Positions 1 through 8,951 of a stretch of 64,000 bases of DNA are shown here, piece by piece; the stretch's first letter is position 1, and the number at the start of each line of letters is the position of its first letter. The DNA lies in assembly GCF_902459565.1 (NCBI RefSeq), contig NZ_CABPSN010000003.1, forward strand, positions 248,001 to 312,000, given 5' to 3'. The DNA comes from Pandoraea aquatica (lineage in GTDB: Bacteria > Pseudomonadota > Gammaproteobacteria > Burkholderiales > Burkholderiaceae). Under the pieces are notes generated by a model, which saw only the letters and a list, made by a program, of their open reading frames with translations, was not told where the DNA came from and made no database searches. The position numbers and the translations under genes are program-made.

Positions 1-482
1 GGCTCGAACTCGATCGTGTCCTCCTGCGCGCCGAGATAGTTCAGCCCGAAATCCGCTTCGGCACGCACCACACTCGACAGCACGTCGCTCGCCCCCGTGT
101 CCATCACGCGGATCAGCACGCGCGGGTATGTCTCGTGAAACTGACGCAGTACCTCAGGCAGGAAGTGACGCACGGCCGACGGCACGCACGCGAGCGTGAC
201 TTCGCCGCCCAGACGCGTCGCGCCGTCCGTCAGGCCGCGCAGGCTTTCGTCGAAATCGTTCAGCAGCTCGCGTGCCTTGCGGGCGAAGTCGCGTCCGAAT
301 GCCGTCAGGTCGACGCGACGGGTCGTGCGGTCCAGCAGCCGCACGCCCAGCGTGCTTTCCATCTTGGCGATGCGACGCGACAGCGCCGACTGCGACAAGT
401 GAATTTCCTCCGCCGCCGCCCGAAAGTTGCCCCGCTCCGCAATCGCCACAAAGGCCCGCAGGTCGCTCAATTCCAGATTCAT
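1..482 (-). CDS. LysR-family transcriptional regulator (truncated by window edge)
   Basis: Only the N-terminal 160 or so residues are inside the window; the C-terminus lies beyond base 1. The reading frame opens with MNLELSDLRAFVAIAERGNF, a typical LysR winged helix-turn-helix start. The recognition helix region (AAEEIHLSQSALSRRIAKME) spans about residues 24-43. The start of the effector-binding domain is visible from about residue 90. It is divergent from the MmgE/PrpD gene at 622, with about 140 bp between them, so it is a candidate regulator of that gene. This is inferred from position only. The effector is not predictable from the visible part. Confidence 0.93.
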   Translation of the reverse strand, partial: MNLELSDLRAFVAIAERGNFRAAAEEIHLSQSALSRRIAKMESTLGVRLLDRTTRRVDLTAFGRDFARKARELLNDFDESLRGLTDGATRLGGEVTLACVPSAVRHFLPEVLRQFHETYPRVLIRVMDTGASDVLSSVVRAEADFGLNYLGAQEDTIEFE

Positions 483-621
483 GCGTTCAGTGCACTAATG
501 GTTGTGATTTTTGCGATTCTAATGCGTCGCGAGATCGTTGATCATTTTGGGCTGCCCCAACGCAGGGCAACCGGTAGCCATTCACCAAAGCACACACAAC
601 GATTTCACGGAGGAACGACAC

Positions 622-2109
622 ATGAGCACATTTACCCGACGTTCGGCCCTCAAGGTCGGCGCTTTCGCCTCGCTGGCCGCCGCGCAAGGACTGGTTCAAC
701 GCAGCATCGCCGCGCCCGCCCCCGGCGCAGCATCTGCCGCCACCGCCGGTGAAAATGCACAGAGCGGGAAAGGCGTGACCCGCACGCTCGCACGCTACAT
801 CGTCAACGCTCGTTACGAAGACCTGCCTGCGAATGTGCGCAAGGAAGGCACGCGCACGCTGCTGAACTGGATCGGCGTGGCCGTTGGCGGCTCGCATCAT
901 GAGACGGTGGATCGCGCCGTGGCGGCGCTCACGCCGTTCTCAGGTCCGGCGCAAGCGCATTTGCTGGGCCGCAAGGAACGCTTCGACATCATGAATGCGG
1001 CGTTCCTGAACGGTGTGGCAAGTCACATCTTCGACTACGACGACACGCATCTGAAGACGATCATCCACCCGGCCGGTCCGGTGACGTCGGCCTTGCTCGC
1101 ATTGTCGGAATACCACCCGATCTCGGGCCGCGAATTCCTCAATGCGCTGGTACTGGGTGTGGAGACGGAATGCCGCATCGGTAACGCCGTCTATCCGAAC
1201 CACTATGACGTGGGCTGGCACATCACCGGCACCGCCGGCGTGTTCGGCGCGGCGGCGGCCGCAGGCAAGGTGCTGGGCCTGACCGAGCAGCAGATGGTCT
1301 GGGCGCTGGGGCTGGCGGCGTCGCAGCCGGTGGGATTGCGCGAATCGTTCGGCTCGATGAACAAGAGCTTCAACCCGGGACGCGCCGCCAGCAACGGACT
1401 CTTCGCCGCATTGCTCGCCGCGAAGGACTACACCAGTTCCGACGGCATGATCGAAGCCAAGCGCGGCTGGGCGAACGCCATCAGCACGAAGCAGGACTAC
1501 CGGGAGATCACGGAAGGTCTCGGTCAGCGCTACGAGGCGGCGCTCAACACGTACAAGCCGTTCGCGTGCGGCATCGTGATTCATCCGGCCATCGACGCCG
1601 CCATCCAGTTGCGCAACGAGTACAAGCTGACGGCCGACCAGATTGCAAGCATCGACCTGAAGGTCAACCCGCTCGTCATCGAACTGACCGGCAAGAAGAC
1701 ACCGCGCATCGGACTGGAAGGCAAGTTCAGCGTCTACCACTCGGTCGCGGTGGCGATCATCGAAGGCGCAGCAGGCGAGCGTCAGTACAGCGACCGCGCA
1801 GTGCAGGACCCGGCGGTTATCGCATTGCGTGACCGGGTGACGGCGACGGTCGTGCCGTCGGTCAAACCGGAGCAGGTCGACATGACCATCACGCTCAAGG
1901 ACGGCCGAAAGCTGCATAAGTTCATCGAGCACGCCATCGGCAGTCTGGAAGTGCCGATGACCGATAAGCAGCTCGAGACCAAGTTCCTCGATCTGGTGAG
2001 CGGCATTCTGCCCGACGCGCAAGTGCGCCGCCTGATCGACGCGTGCTGGCAAGTCGAGACGCTGAAGAACGCGGGCGATATCGCCACGCTCGGCGCAGTG
2101 CAGGGCTGA
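622..2109 (+). CDS. MmgE/PrpD family protein with putative Tat signal
   Basis: A 495-residue protein of the MmgE/PrpD fold, the family of 2-methylcitrate dehydratase PrpD, cis-aconitate decarboxylase and the eukaryotic immune-responsive gene 1 product. Family features include VASHIFDYDDTH near residue 130 and the glycine/alanine-rich helical stretch around residues 195-240. I chose ATG at 622 because GGAGG lies about 9 bases upstream; a longer frame back to 538 has no ribosome site. The N-terminus reads FTRRSALKVGAFASLAAAQG, a good twin-arginine signal followed by a hydrophobic run and an alanine-rich linker. That suggests periplasmic export, unusual for a family normally thought cytoplasmic. 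The substrate is unknown and no prp or itaconate genes are adjacent. Confidence 0.9.
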   Translation: MSTFTRRSALKVGAFASLAAAQGLVQRSIAAPAPGAASAATAGENAQSGKGVTRTLARYIVNARYEDLPANVRKEGTRTLLNWIGVAVGGSHHETVDRAVAALTPFSGPAQAHLLGRKERFDIMNAAFLNGVASHIFDYDDTHLKTIIHPAGPVTSALLALSEYHPISGREFLNALVLGVETECRIGNAVYPNHYDVGWHITGTAGVFGAAAAAGKVLGLTEQQMVWALGLAASQPVGLRESFGSMNKSFNPGRAASNGLFAALLAAKDYTSSDGMIEAKRGWANAISTKQDYREITEGLGQRYEAALNTYKPFACGIVIHPAIDAAIQLRNEYKLTADQIASIDLKVNPLVIELTGKKTPRIGLEGKFSVYHSVAVAIIEGAAGERQYSDRAVQDPAVIALRDRVTATVVPSVKPEQVDMTITLKDGRKLHKFIEHAIGSLEVPMTDKQLETKFLDLVSGILPDAQVRRLIDACWQVETLKNAGDIATLGAVQG

Positions 2110-2178
2110 GCGCGGCGTAGATGTGGTAGGTGAGGAAGGTGACGGGGGCGACGTGCCATTAAGCACGTCGCCTTCTCA

Positions 2179-5100
2179 TCACCAGCGATACCGGTATCCC
2201 ACCTGCCCGTAGATGTTTCGACGGTAGTCGCCGCCCATGTTGCGCGCGTACTTCACACCGGCGTACAGGGAGGACGTGCGACCCAGCGTCGCTTCGAGGC
2301 CTGCGCCGAGTTCGTACCACGTCTTGGCGAGACTGCTGTCGAACGTCGCACCGCCCACGTTGGTCGCACCCGGCGACAGGAAGTCGTGGACCACGTCGAC
2401 GCTCAGATACGGCGATGCCGAACCGACCCCCACAGCATTGCCCAGATCCGGCGTATTGAACTTCACGCCCACGCGCCCGCGCAGGGCATTCGTCGTATTG
2501 CCCGACACCGACGACACGCTGTCGCTGAAGCCGTTCAGATGCAGGTACTGATACGCCAGTTGCACTTGCGGCTCGACGGTGAAGCCCGACCCCAGAATCG
2601 AGAAGCGATGACCGATTTCGCCTGACAGTGCTGCTCCGAAGCCGTTCTGCGTCGCACCCACGCCACCCACGTCGCTGTACTTGTTGCGATAGTGCGAGAA
2701 CTGCGTCGTGACGTCGATGAATGCGCCTTGCGGCAGAATGCGCGTCCAATACGCACCGACCGATTGCGCCTGCATCGAGACGGAGCCGGTCGCGGCGGAG
2801 AGTGTCGGGTCCTGCGTGCGTGCGCTGTCGGAGAACTGTGCCGAGGCCGTCCCGAACGTTGCCGTCAGCCCCACGAGCGCGCTGCCGCCCATGCCCGAAG
2901 CATCCGTATTCAGACGCCAGTCGCGACCGAACTGCGCCGCGAACATGCGCTCGTCTGCGCCGAAGCGGCCCGACAGAGTGGAGTCCATCGTCTTGCCGTA
3001 CAACCGTCCCCACACGCCGTTCGATGCATCCTCCCCCGGCGCGCTCACGCCGCGCACGCTCCCCATGCGCTCCTGCAAGCGGCCCAGCATCGTGTAGCCG
3101 AAGTCGGCGTTCAGTTGCGGCGTCATCGCGTAGCCCACTGTCGCGGCGCGATAGGCGGTCTGACCCGAGGCGTACGACGTCGACAAGTACCAGCTCGGAT
3201 CGCCCCCCACCGGGCCGACCTTGCGAAGCAGGTACTGGTACGCGCCCGCCTGAATCGGTGCCGCGAGCTTGAAGGCCCCGTCCGAAGCCGTCCCGTTGAC
3301 CTGCACCAGTTGAATGCCTGCCCCTGATGTGGGCACGCCCGTCCCTGTGACCGTCAGCTTGAGCAGCGTCGTGCCGCTCGCATTGCCGTTGATGACGAGC
3401 TTGTCCGATGCGGTCGAACCATCCGGCGCAACCGTCGCACCGAACAGCGCCGTGCCGTTGTTGCCGACGTAATCGCCCGCGATGGTGAACGTGCCGAGCA
3501 CACCCGGTGTCGCGCCCAGCGACGCACTGCCCACCGCGATGATGCCCGCGTTCGTCACGCTGCCGAGCACGCCACCGTAACCGCCGAGCGTCGCACCGGA
3601 AGCGACGCTCGTCATGCCGCTGCCCAACGTGGCGCTGCGATGCGCAGCGTCGCCGACGAGAACCGTCGCACCGCTGGCGATCGACGTGGCACCCGCGTAA
3701 GTGCTCGCACCATTGAGCGTAATCGTGCCCGCACCGAGCGAGACCGCCGAGAAGTTGGAAATCGCACCGTTGTAGTTGAACGCGTTGCCCGCACCCGGCG
3801 TGATCGTCAGCGTGCTGGTGCCGGTGCCGCCGGACACGTCGCCATTCACGACTGCCGCGCCCCCCAGAATCTGGAGACTGCTGTTGCCGCTGCCGAGATC
3901 CACGGCCTTGCCGCTCTGATCGGCCGTGATCGTGCCGTAGTTGACGACGGTGGCATCGTTCGCGCCGGTATTCACGACCGCTGCCGTGGCACCGCCGCCT
4001 TCGAGCACACCGCTGGCCTGGTTGATGACGGTGACGGTGAACGCGTTGCGCCCGCCCGTCACGGCAATCGCCGAGTCGCTCTGCCCACGGATAAGGCCGC
4101 TGTTGACGATGGTCGTGTTCGTATAAATGCCTTGCACCGGAATGGGCGCTTTGGTGATGGGGTCCTTGTCGACGCCCGCGAGCGTTATGCCGCGACCGAT
4201 GCCGCCCGGCGTGTTCTCGCCAACGATGGTGCCGCTGTTGACGATAGTGCCGCCGCCCACGGTGACGCCTTCGCTGACGTCGTTGTTGGCGCGCGCGCCG
4301 CGAATCGTGCCCGAGTTGGTGATGTTGACGATCCCGTCGACATCCACGCCGTCGCCATCGCCCGTCACGCCGTTACCGACGATCGTGCCCGCATTGACGA
4401 TGGTGACGACTTCCTTGGCATTGAATCCGTCGATGTTGATGCCGGAGCCGTTCATGCCTTGAATCGTGGCACCGGCGCTGTTGTTGACGCTCAGCGTGAA
4501 GGTGCCGTCGGTCGCCGTATCGGGCCCGCCCGTAATGCCGTGGCGCGCCCCCTGAATCAAGCCGGTACCCGTGTTGTTGACGGTGATGCCGCTGTTGGCC
4601 TGTGCGTCGACGCCGTCGCTGCTGCTCGTGCTGCCGGGATTCACGGTCGAACGGATGATGCCCGCGTTGTTGACCACGCCATTCACGCCGGGGCGCACCG
4701 CGTCGGCTTCGTTTGCCTGAATGACACCGCCCGCAAAGTTGTTGAGAACGTTGGTGCCGGTCGTGATGGCGTTGAAGTCGATGGCCTGATTGCCCGACAG
4801 GGAATTGTTGGTCGACGTCAACGTGCCGTAGTTGTTGAAGACGATGCTGCCGTTCGACTTGTTCATCTGGATGACGTCGGCGTCGAACGTCGTCATGCTC
4901 GCGCCGACACCGTTCGTGACCGTGAGCGACACCCCCGTGTTGTCGCGGATGGCCCGGCCGGTGCCCGTCATATTGATCGTGCCGTTGTTGACGATGGTGG
5001 CGTTGCCGGTGGCCGTAATGCCCACGGTGCCACCGCTCACCTGCAACGTGCCGCCGCTGTTGATCGTGCCGGTTTGGCCGGTCGACAACGTTTGCCCTGC

Positions 5101-5199
5101 GGTGAGCGTTTGTCCGCTATTGATCTGGAAATTGGCGGCGAGGGCGTGCTGCTCGACGAAAAGCGCGATGACGCCTGCCAGTATGGCGATAGGTTTCAT
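2179..5199 (-). CDS. Autotransporter (type Va) outer-membrane protein
   Basis: A 1006-residue secreted protein. Residues 1-21 are a Sec signal peptide ending near HALA. Residues from about 25 to 600 form a repetitive passenger rich in asparagine, glycine, threonine and valine. Its recurring motifs of the type NNAGTI and NSGTI are expected of a right-handed beta-helix. A passenger-associated repeat (GAGTITLNGASTYAGATSIA) lies near residue 490. From about residue 725 (GVWGRLYG) to the end is an autotransporter beta-barrel domain. It closes with YRYRW, giving the terminal aromatic residue recognised by the Bam machinery. No catalytic motif is evident in the passenger, so adhesion or aggregation is more likely than enzymatic activity. 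It appears monocistronic. Confidence 0.93.
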   Translation of the reverse strand: MKPIAILAGVIALFVEQHALAANFQINSGQTLTAGQTLSTGQTGTINSGGTLQVSGGTVGITATGNATIVNNGTINMTGTGRAIRDNTGVSLTVTNGVGASMTTFDADVIQMNKSNGSIVFNNYGTLTSTNNSLSGNQAIDFNAITTGTNVLNNFAGGVIQANEADAVRPGVNGVVNNAGIIRSTVNPGSTSSSDGVDAQANSGITVNNTGTGLIQGARHGITGGPDTATDGTFTLSVNNSAGATIQGMNGSGINIDGFNAKEVVTIVNAGTIVGNGVTGDGDGVDVDGIVNITNSGTIRGARANNDVSEGVTVGGGTIVNSGTIVGENTPGGIGRGITLAGVDKDPITKAPIPVQGIYTNTTIVNSGLIRGQSDSAIAVTGGRNAFTVTVINQASGVLEGGGATAAVVNTGANDATVVNYGTITADQSGKAVDLGSGNSSLQILGGAAVVNGDVSGGTGTSTLTITPGAGNAFNYNGAISNFSAVSLGAGTITLNGASTYAGATSIASGATVLVGDAAHRSATLGSGMTSVASGATLGGYGGVLGSVTNAGIIAVGSASLGATPGVLGTFTIAGDYVGNNGTALFGATVAPDGSTASDKLVINGNASGTTLLKLTVTGTGVPTSGAGIQLVQVNGTASDGAFKLAAPIQAGAYQYLLRKVGPVGGDPSWYLSTSYASGQTAYRAATVGYAMTPQLNADFGYTMLGRLQERMGSVRGVSAPGEDASNGVWGRLYGKTMDSTLSGRFGADERMFAAQFGRDWRLNTDASGMGGSALVGLTATFGTASAQFSDSARTQDPTLSAATGSVSMQAQSVGAYWTRILPQGAFIDVTTQFSHYRNKYSDVGGVGATQNGFGAALSGEIGHRFSILGSGFTVEPQVQLAYQYLHLNGFSDSVSSVSGNTTNALRGRVGVKFNTPDLGNAVGVGSASPYLSVDVVHDFLSPGATNVGGATFDSSLAKTWYELGAGLEATLGRTSSLYAGVKYARNMGGDYRRNIYGQVGYRYRW

Positions 5200-5329
5200 A
5201 GACTCCGATGTCCTCTGTGGAACTTGGTCGAAGTCCCGGAGTATTGGACGGAGTCATGACGAACTGATGAAATGCAGTGAAAGTTACGGGAATCGGGACA
5301 TAGCGGTGCGCTAAGGCCGCCTAACGATA

Positions 5330-5364
5330 CGGACCGCAAGGCGCGTCAGCGCTTGGGCGGTCCG
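5330..5364. terminator. Hairpin between PPOX gene and autotransporter
   Basis: An inverted repeat CGGACCGC (5330-5337) pairs with GCGGTCCG (5357-5364) and encloses a second small GCGC/GCGC hairpin. It lies just downstream of the leftward PPOX-family gene ending at 5390. There is no strong T run, so termination efficiency is uncertain. Confidence 0.45.
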
Positions 5365-5389
5365 ACGTTCCGTATGTCGATACAAGCGG

Positions 5390-6004
5390 TCAATACAACC
5401 CGGCTACCGTGTTCTTCTGAAGGTCGCGGTCGTATGTTTCCGCGTCGAAGTGACCGCCGCTCAGACGGCGATGCATCGCGCCGGTGCTCGGCAGGCATTC
5501 GCGGGCGATCTGCGTCGTCGGGTCCCACAGATGGGAGCGGACGATGGCTTTCGCGCAATGGAAATACACGCGATCGATCGATACGACGATCACCGTCTTG
5601 GGCAGCTTGCCGTTCACGTCGAAGCGCGCGAGCAGGTCGGGGTCGACCGAAATGCGCGCGCGGCCGTTCACGCGCAACGTCTCGCCGATGCCGGGGATGA
5701 GGAACAGCAGCGACACGCGCGGATCGGCAATGATGTTGCGCAGATTGTCGATACGATTGTTGCCCGGGCGATCCGGTACGGCGAGCGTGCGCTCGTCGAG
5801 AATCTGGACGAAACCGGCCGGGTCGCCCTTGGGCGAGCAGTCGGTGCCTTCTTCGCTGACGGACGCCAGTACCACGAACGGGCAGGCTTTCACGAACGCC
5901 TGATAGTCCTCGTTGAGGTACGTCAGTTCCTTCCAGATCGCGCGTTCGCCCGGCTCGCCGTAGATCGCTTCGAGTTGTTCCACGCTGCTTACATCGTGAT
6001 TCAT
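5390..6004 (-). CDS. Pyridoxamine 5'-phosphate oxidase-fold flavoprotein (MSMEG_1061-like)
   Basis: A 204-residue protein of the split-barrel FMN-binding PPOX superfamily. Visible features are CPFVVLASVSEEGTDCSPKG (residues about 41-60), the strand and turn DERTLAVPDRPGNNR, and LRVNGRARIS near residue 110. All are typical of the subfamily annotated as MSMEG_1061-type FMN-dependent PPOX proteins. Such proteins reduce or bind small ligands using FMN or F420; the physiological substrate is usually unknown. It seems monocistronic between the autotransporter and the SMR exporter. True vitamin B6 biosynthesis (PdxH) is unlikely given the subfamily pattern. Confidence 0.85.
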   Translation of the reverse strand: MNHDVSSVEQLEAIYGEPGERAIWKELTYLNEDYQAFVKACPFVVLASVSEEGTDCSPKGDPAGFVQILDERTLAVPDRPGNNRIDNLRNIIADPRVSLLFLIPGIGETLRVNGRARISVDPDLLARFDVNGKLPKTVIVVSIDRVYFHCAKAIVRSHLWDPTTQIARECLPSTGAMHRRLSGGHFDAETYDRDLQKNTVAGLY

Positions 6005-6108
6005 GTCATTCCCTCATCACTTCCGCTATCCGTCGCAGCGGGCAGTATAGAGGGTGACATTAACGCGCGTAAGGCAGTCATGACGCATATCGGCACATCA
6101 GGCCTGCA

Positions 6109-6444
6109 TCAGGCGGCGTCGCCCCCCGAAAACCGCAATCCGGCGATGCCGATGATCGCCAGCGTCAGAAAGCCGACGCGGCTCCACGTCAACGACTCGC
6201 CAAACCAGAAGATGCCGACGGCCACCAATCCAACCGTCCCGATGCCGGTCCAGATGGCATAGGCCGTGCCGACGGGCAACGCGCGCAACGCCAGCGCCAG
6301 CAGGTAGATGCTGGCGAGCGCGGCGGCAATGGCGACCGCACTCGGCAGCACGCGCGTCCAGCCCTGGTTGAGCTTCAGCGCGAGCCCCATGGCGATTTCC
6401 AGTGCCGCCGCAAGCAGCAGGTAAATCCAGGCCATCGCGTTCAT
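6109..6444 (-). CDS. Small multidrug resistance (SMR) exporter, SugE/Gdx-like
   Basis: A 111-residue, four-helix membrane protein. The conserved membrane glutamate of SMR transporters is Glu16 (AAALEIAMGLALK). The loop LPVGTAYAIWTGIG (about residues 58-71) is the hallmark of the family and reads closest to the SugE/Gdx branch, some members of which export guanidinium. ATG at 6444 is preceded by GGAGG; the longer frame to 6498 overlaps the upstream gene and begins with an arginine-rich tract. It lies 4 bases after the end of the GST gene, so the two are almost certainly one transcript. I saw no guanidine riboswitch upstream. Multidrug or quaternary-ammonium export is equally possible. Confidence 0.9.
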   Translation of the reverse strand: MNAMAWIYLLLAAALEIAMGLALKLNQGWTRVLPSAVAIAAALASIYLLALALRALPVGTAYAIWTGIGTVGLVAVGIFWFGESLTWSRVGFLTLAIIGIAGLRFSGGDAA

Positions 6445-6448
6445 GGTG

Positions 6449-7117
6449 TTACGCCTCCTGCGCCTCAGGCGTCTCGGACGCACCGCGATTGGCCGCAATC
6501 GCCCTTTGCACGGCGGGACGCGCCTCGATGTCCGTCAGCCATTGCCGCACATCGGGGTACGGCGTCAGGTCGAGATCCAGTTCGTAGTGCGTGCGCAGCC
6601 ACGCGAAGGCGGCGATGTCGGCAATCGAATACTCATCCGTCGCGAGGTAGGCCGATCTGGCCAGCCTCATATCCACCACACCGATCAGCCGCAGCGACTC
6701 CTTGCGATAGCGCTCGATGGCCTCGGTGTTGCGCGTCTTCGAGCCGTGCAGGAACCACCAGAGCTGACCCAGCATCGGGCCGATGCCACCGATCTGAAAG
6801 TGCAGCCATTGATTGATGGCAATCGCCTTCGCTTGCGTCATCGGTTGCAGCACGCCGGTCTTCGTCGCGAGATAGGTCAGGATCGCGCCCGACTCGAACA
6901 CCGTCAGATCGCGCTCGTGGTCGACGATGACCGGAATCTTGCCGTTCGGATTCAGTGACAGAAACGCGGGTTGCTTCTGCTCGCCCGCTGAGAGATCGAC
7001 GTTCACCTGTCGATGGGCCAGATCGGCTTCGTGCAGATACAGACTGACCTTCAGGCCGTTGGGTGTGTCGGCGGTGTAGAAGGTGAGCGGCGGATGGATG
7101 GAATTCTTGGCGTTCAT
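6449..7117 (-). CDS. Glutathione S-transferase family protein (YfcG/YghU-like)
   Basis: A 222-residue GST with an N-terminal thioredoxin-fold domain. TPNGLKVSLYLHEADL (about residues 14-29) and NGKIPVIVDHE (about 55-65, with the cis-proline) are followed by the glutathione-binding ESGAILTYLA. An all-helical C-terminal domain covers about residues 95-215. The TPNGxKV start matches the Nu-class/YfcG branch, which act as disulfide-bond oxidoreductases or peroxidases. ATG at 7117 is preceded by TGAGGA. It is the first gene of a two-gene operon with the SMR exporter. It is divergent from the E1-like gene at 7220, with two palindromic boxes in the short gap. Confidence 0.9.
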   Translation of the reverse strand: MNAKNSIHPPLTFYTADTPNGLKVSLYLHEADLAHRQVNVDLSAGEQKQPAFLSLNPNGKIPVIVDHERDLTVFESGAILTYLATKTGVLQPMTQAKAIAINQWLHFQIGGIGPMLGQLWWFLHGSKTRNTEAIERYRKESLRLIGVVDMRLARSAYLATDEYSIADIAAFAWLRTHYELDLDLTPYPDVRQWLTDIEARPAVQRAIAANRGASETPEAQEA

Positions 7118-7147
7118 GGCATTCCTCAGGACGTTGTCTTGATTTGC

Positions 7148-7178
7148 GATTGCAAATACAATGATTGCAATTGCAATC
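7148..7178. promoter_or_regulatory. Tandem palindromic operator boxes, probable MarR site
   Basis: Two boxes abut. The first, 7148-7163, is GATTGCAAATACAATG, an imperfect palindrome. The second, 7163-7178, is GATTGCAATTGCAATC, a perfect 16-bp palindrome. The arms have the form GATTGCA-NN-TGCAATC. Related boxes occur upstream of the MarR gene and of aceE, at 8952-8967 and 8995-9010. The position between the divergent GST and E1-like genes suggests control of both. MarR binding is inferred from this shared pattern. Confidence 0.65.
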
Positions 7179-7219
7179 GTATGTGTTTCCACGACGAATC
7201 ACAAGATGTGAGGAATGCC

Positions 7220-8446
7220 ATGAGGGGATGGAGGAGCGGGGGCCGTGCGGCGGTGAACGCACCGGATGAGGTCACGCGGCAGGCGGCGCTCGCCTGCATC
7301 GGCAAGCTGCGTGCGGTGCGCAGCGCGGGGAAGCTGCCGGTGTCGCCGTCCGGTGCGCTCGCGTCGCTGACGAATGCGCTTTCGGAAGGCGAGACGTCCG
7401 ACAAGGTCTGGATCGTCGACGCGGACGCGGAAATCGTGCCGGCGGTGTCACGCGATCCCGACGCAAAGCGAAAGCGAAGCAGCAAACCCGTGCCGCTCGC
7501 GAGCGCCATCGTCACGTGGTTCCGGTCGGCGCCGGCACGCGAACGTCCGCTGCTTTACCTGTTGCATTCACCGACGTTGCGCGGTGTGCTGAGCGCCGGC
7601 ATCGAAGCGGCGGGATTGAGGGATGCTGAGGACGCCGGGGCGGCACGGCGCGGCATTTTCCTCAATGACGCCACCATCTGGTCGCCGGATCGGTTCAAGC
7701 GCGTTCGGCCGGAGTTGCCGATGTGGCTCGCGGCGCAGGCCGAATGGCTGCCGTACGACCCAGCGTCGGCGCAGGAGCTCAAGGCATTGTTATGCGCGGC
7801 GCTCGACGCGTTGTATGTCCGGGGCGAATCGGGTTTCTGTTATATGAGTGCGCATGAAGTGCCGCTCGCGCATTCGCGCGCGCTGACGCACGGTGATGCC
7901 CGCAACGCTTTCAAGGGGATGTATCGTCTGCGCGCGTTGCCCGACACGAATCCGCCATATGTCGTCAGGCTATGCGGCGCGGGCAGGGCGCTGGCGAACG
8001 TGCTGGAAGCCGCGCGCTGGCTGCAACTCGACTGGGGCGTGGCGTGCGAGGTGTGGAGCTGCCCGAGTTACACGCGTCTGGCACGGGAGGCTGGAGAGGC
8101 GGAGCGTGTCGCGATGCTGCACCCGGATCAAGCGCCTGACCTCCCCCATCTTGTGGAATGTCTTGGCGGCCGCAGCGCGCCAGTCCTCGCCGTCACCGGT
8201 TATGCGCGTCACATCGCCAATCAGATCGGTGCGTTCGTGCCCGCTCGTTTCGCTGCGCTGGGCAGCGACGATTTCCTTGAGAGCGACATCGGGGCAGCAA
8301 CGGACGACAGCGGCGAGCGCTTAGGCACGGGCGACGCACCCGGCGTGCGATGGATCGTACTCAACGCGCTGCGTCTGCTGGTGGACGAGGGCACGTTGCC
8401 GCGCACCCGCATCGCAGACGCCACGCGTCGTTACGGTGTGGTCTGA
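7220..8446 (+). CDS. Truncated E1-like protein: AceE paralogue without TPP-binding domain
   Basis: A 408-residue protein that by eye aligns with the middle and C-terminal domains of homodimeric-type pyruvate dehydrogenase E1. Parallel stretches with the AceE at 9097 include WLPYDPASAQELKALL (AceE: VAYDPTFQFELAVI) and NAFKGMYRLRAL (AGILKGLYLLRK). VLAVTGYARHIANQIGAFVP matches VVVATDYMKIVGDQIRPFVR, and LVDEGTLPRTRIADATRRYG matches LADEGRVPRERVAEAIRKYG. The TPP-binding GDG...NCN half is absent, so catalysis alone is not expected. ATG at 7220 has AGGAA upstream; an extension back to 7013 would run through the operator and GST start. The frame is clean, so it is not simple decay. A structural or regulatory partner of AceE is a guess. 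Confidence 0.75.
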   Translation: MRGWRSGGRAAVNAPDEVTRQAALACIGKLRAVRSAGKLPVSPSGALASLTNALSEGETSDKVWIVDADAEIVPAVSRDPDAKRKRSSKPVPLASAIVTWFRSAPARERPLLYLLHSPTLRGVLSAGIEAAGLRDAEDAGAARRGIFLNDATIWSPDRFKRVRPELPMWLAAQAEWLPYDPASAQELKALLCAALDALYVRGESGFCYMSAHEVPLAHSRALTHGDARNAFKGMYRLRALPDTNPPYVVRLCGAGRALANVLEAARWLQLDWGVACEVWSCPSYTRLAREAGEAERVAMLHPDQAPDLPHLVECLGGRSAPVLAVTGYARHIANQIGAFVPARFAALGSDDFLESDIGAATDDSGERLGTGDAPGVRWIVLNALRLLVDEGTLPRTRIADATRRYGVV

Positions 8447-8463
8447 AGTCGCGGAGGAATGCG

Positions 8464-8925
8464 CTATCGCGCCTTGGTCTCGGACAGAAACACCTTCGCT
8501 GCCGTACTTGCGCGATCCAGAGCTTCGGCCACGGGCGCGACGTCCTTTTCGCGAAACTGGCTGAGGAACAACTCCGCTACGGTGGACTGGTAGACCTTCC
8601 ACATCTTCTTGCGAAGGGTGCGCCCCTTGTCGGTGATGGTCGCGTAGGCGGCGCGTCCGTCGTCCGGATCGCGCATGCGGGTGACGAGCCCTTCCTGCTC
8701 CAGACGGTCGATCAGGCGCGTGAGGTTGTAGCGCTCGATGGCGAGTACGTCGGCCAGTTCGTGCATGCGCCGCGTGCCTTGCGGGCCGCTTTCCAGTCCC
8801 CACAGCGTGTCGTACCAGGCGTAGGCGGGCAGGTCGGCCTGCGCCAGACGGCGCTCGATCTCGCGAATCATCGTGCGGTGCGCGCGCACGAAGGAGAACC
8901 AAAGATCGGGGTCAGGCGTGCTCAT
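8464..8925 (-). CDS. MarR-family transcriptional regulator
   Basis: A 153-residue winged-helix regulator. The core runs from about residue 30 to 125. It includes RRMHELADVLAIERYNLTRL as recognition helix region, the wing MRDPDDGRAAYATITDKGR, and dimerisation helices at each end. ATG at 8925 is preceded by AAGGAC; the longer frame to 8991 starts inside operator-like DNA. The gene converges on the E1-like gene and is divergent from aceE. The gap to aceE contains two GATTGCA-type palindromes. A shared motif also lies in front of the GST/SMR operon, so this protein is the obvious candidate to repress all these transcripts and its own. The ligand is unknown. Confidence 0.93.
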   Translation of the reverse strand: MSTPDPDLWFSFVRAHRTMIREIERRLAQADLPAYAWYDTLWGLESGPQGTRRMHELADVLAIERYNLTRLIDRLEQEGLVTRMRDPDDGRAAYATITDKGRTLRKKMWKVYQSTVAELFLSQFREKDVAPVAEALDRASTAAKVFLSETKAR

Positions 8926-8951
8926 GAATGTCCTTGTCGATGTTACATGTG

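Noticed and set aside
3640-5259. A 539-codon open frame on the plus strand opposite the autotransporter
   Set aside because: Its composition (arginine, alanine, aspartate) mirrors the repetitive passenger on the other strand. No signal, motif or ribosome site supports it.
7118-7219. Guanidine riboswitch before the SMR exporter
   Set aside because: The gap is short and filled by two MarR-type palindromes, and I saw no guanidine-riboswitch structure. SugE-like similarity alone does not justify the call.
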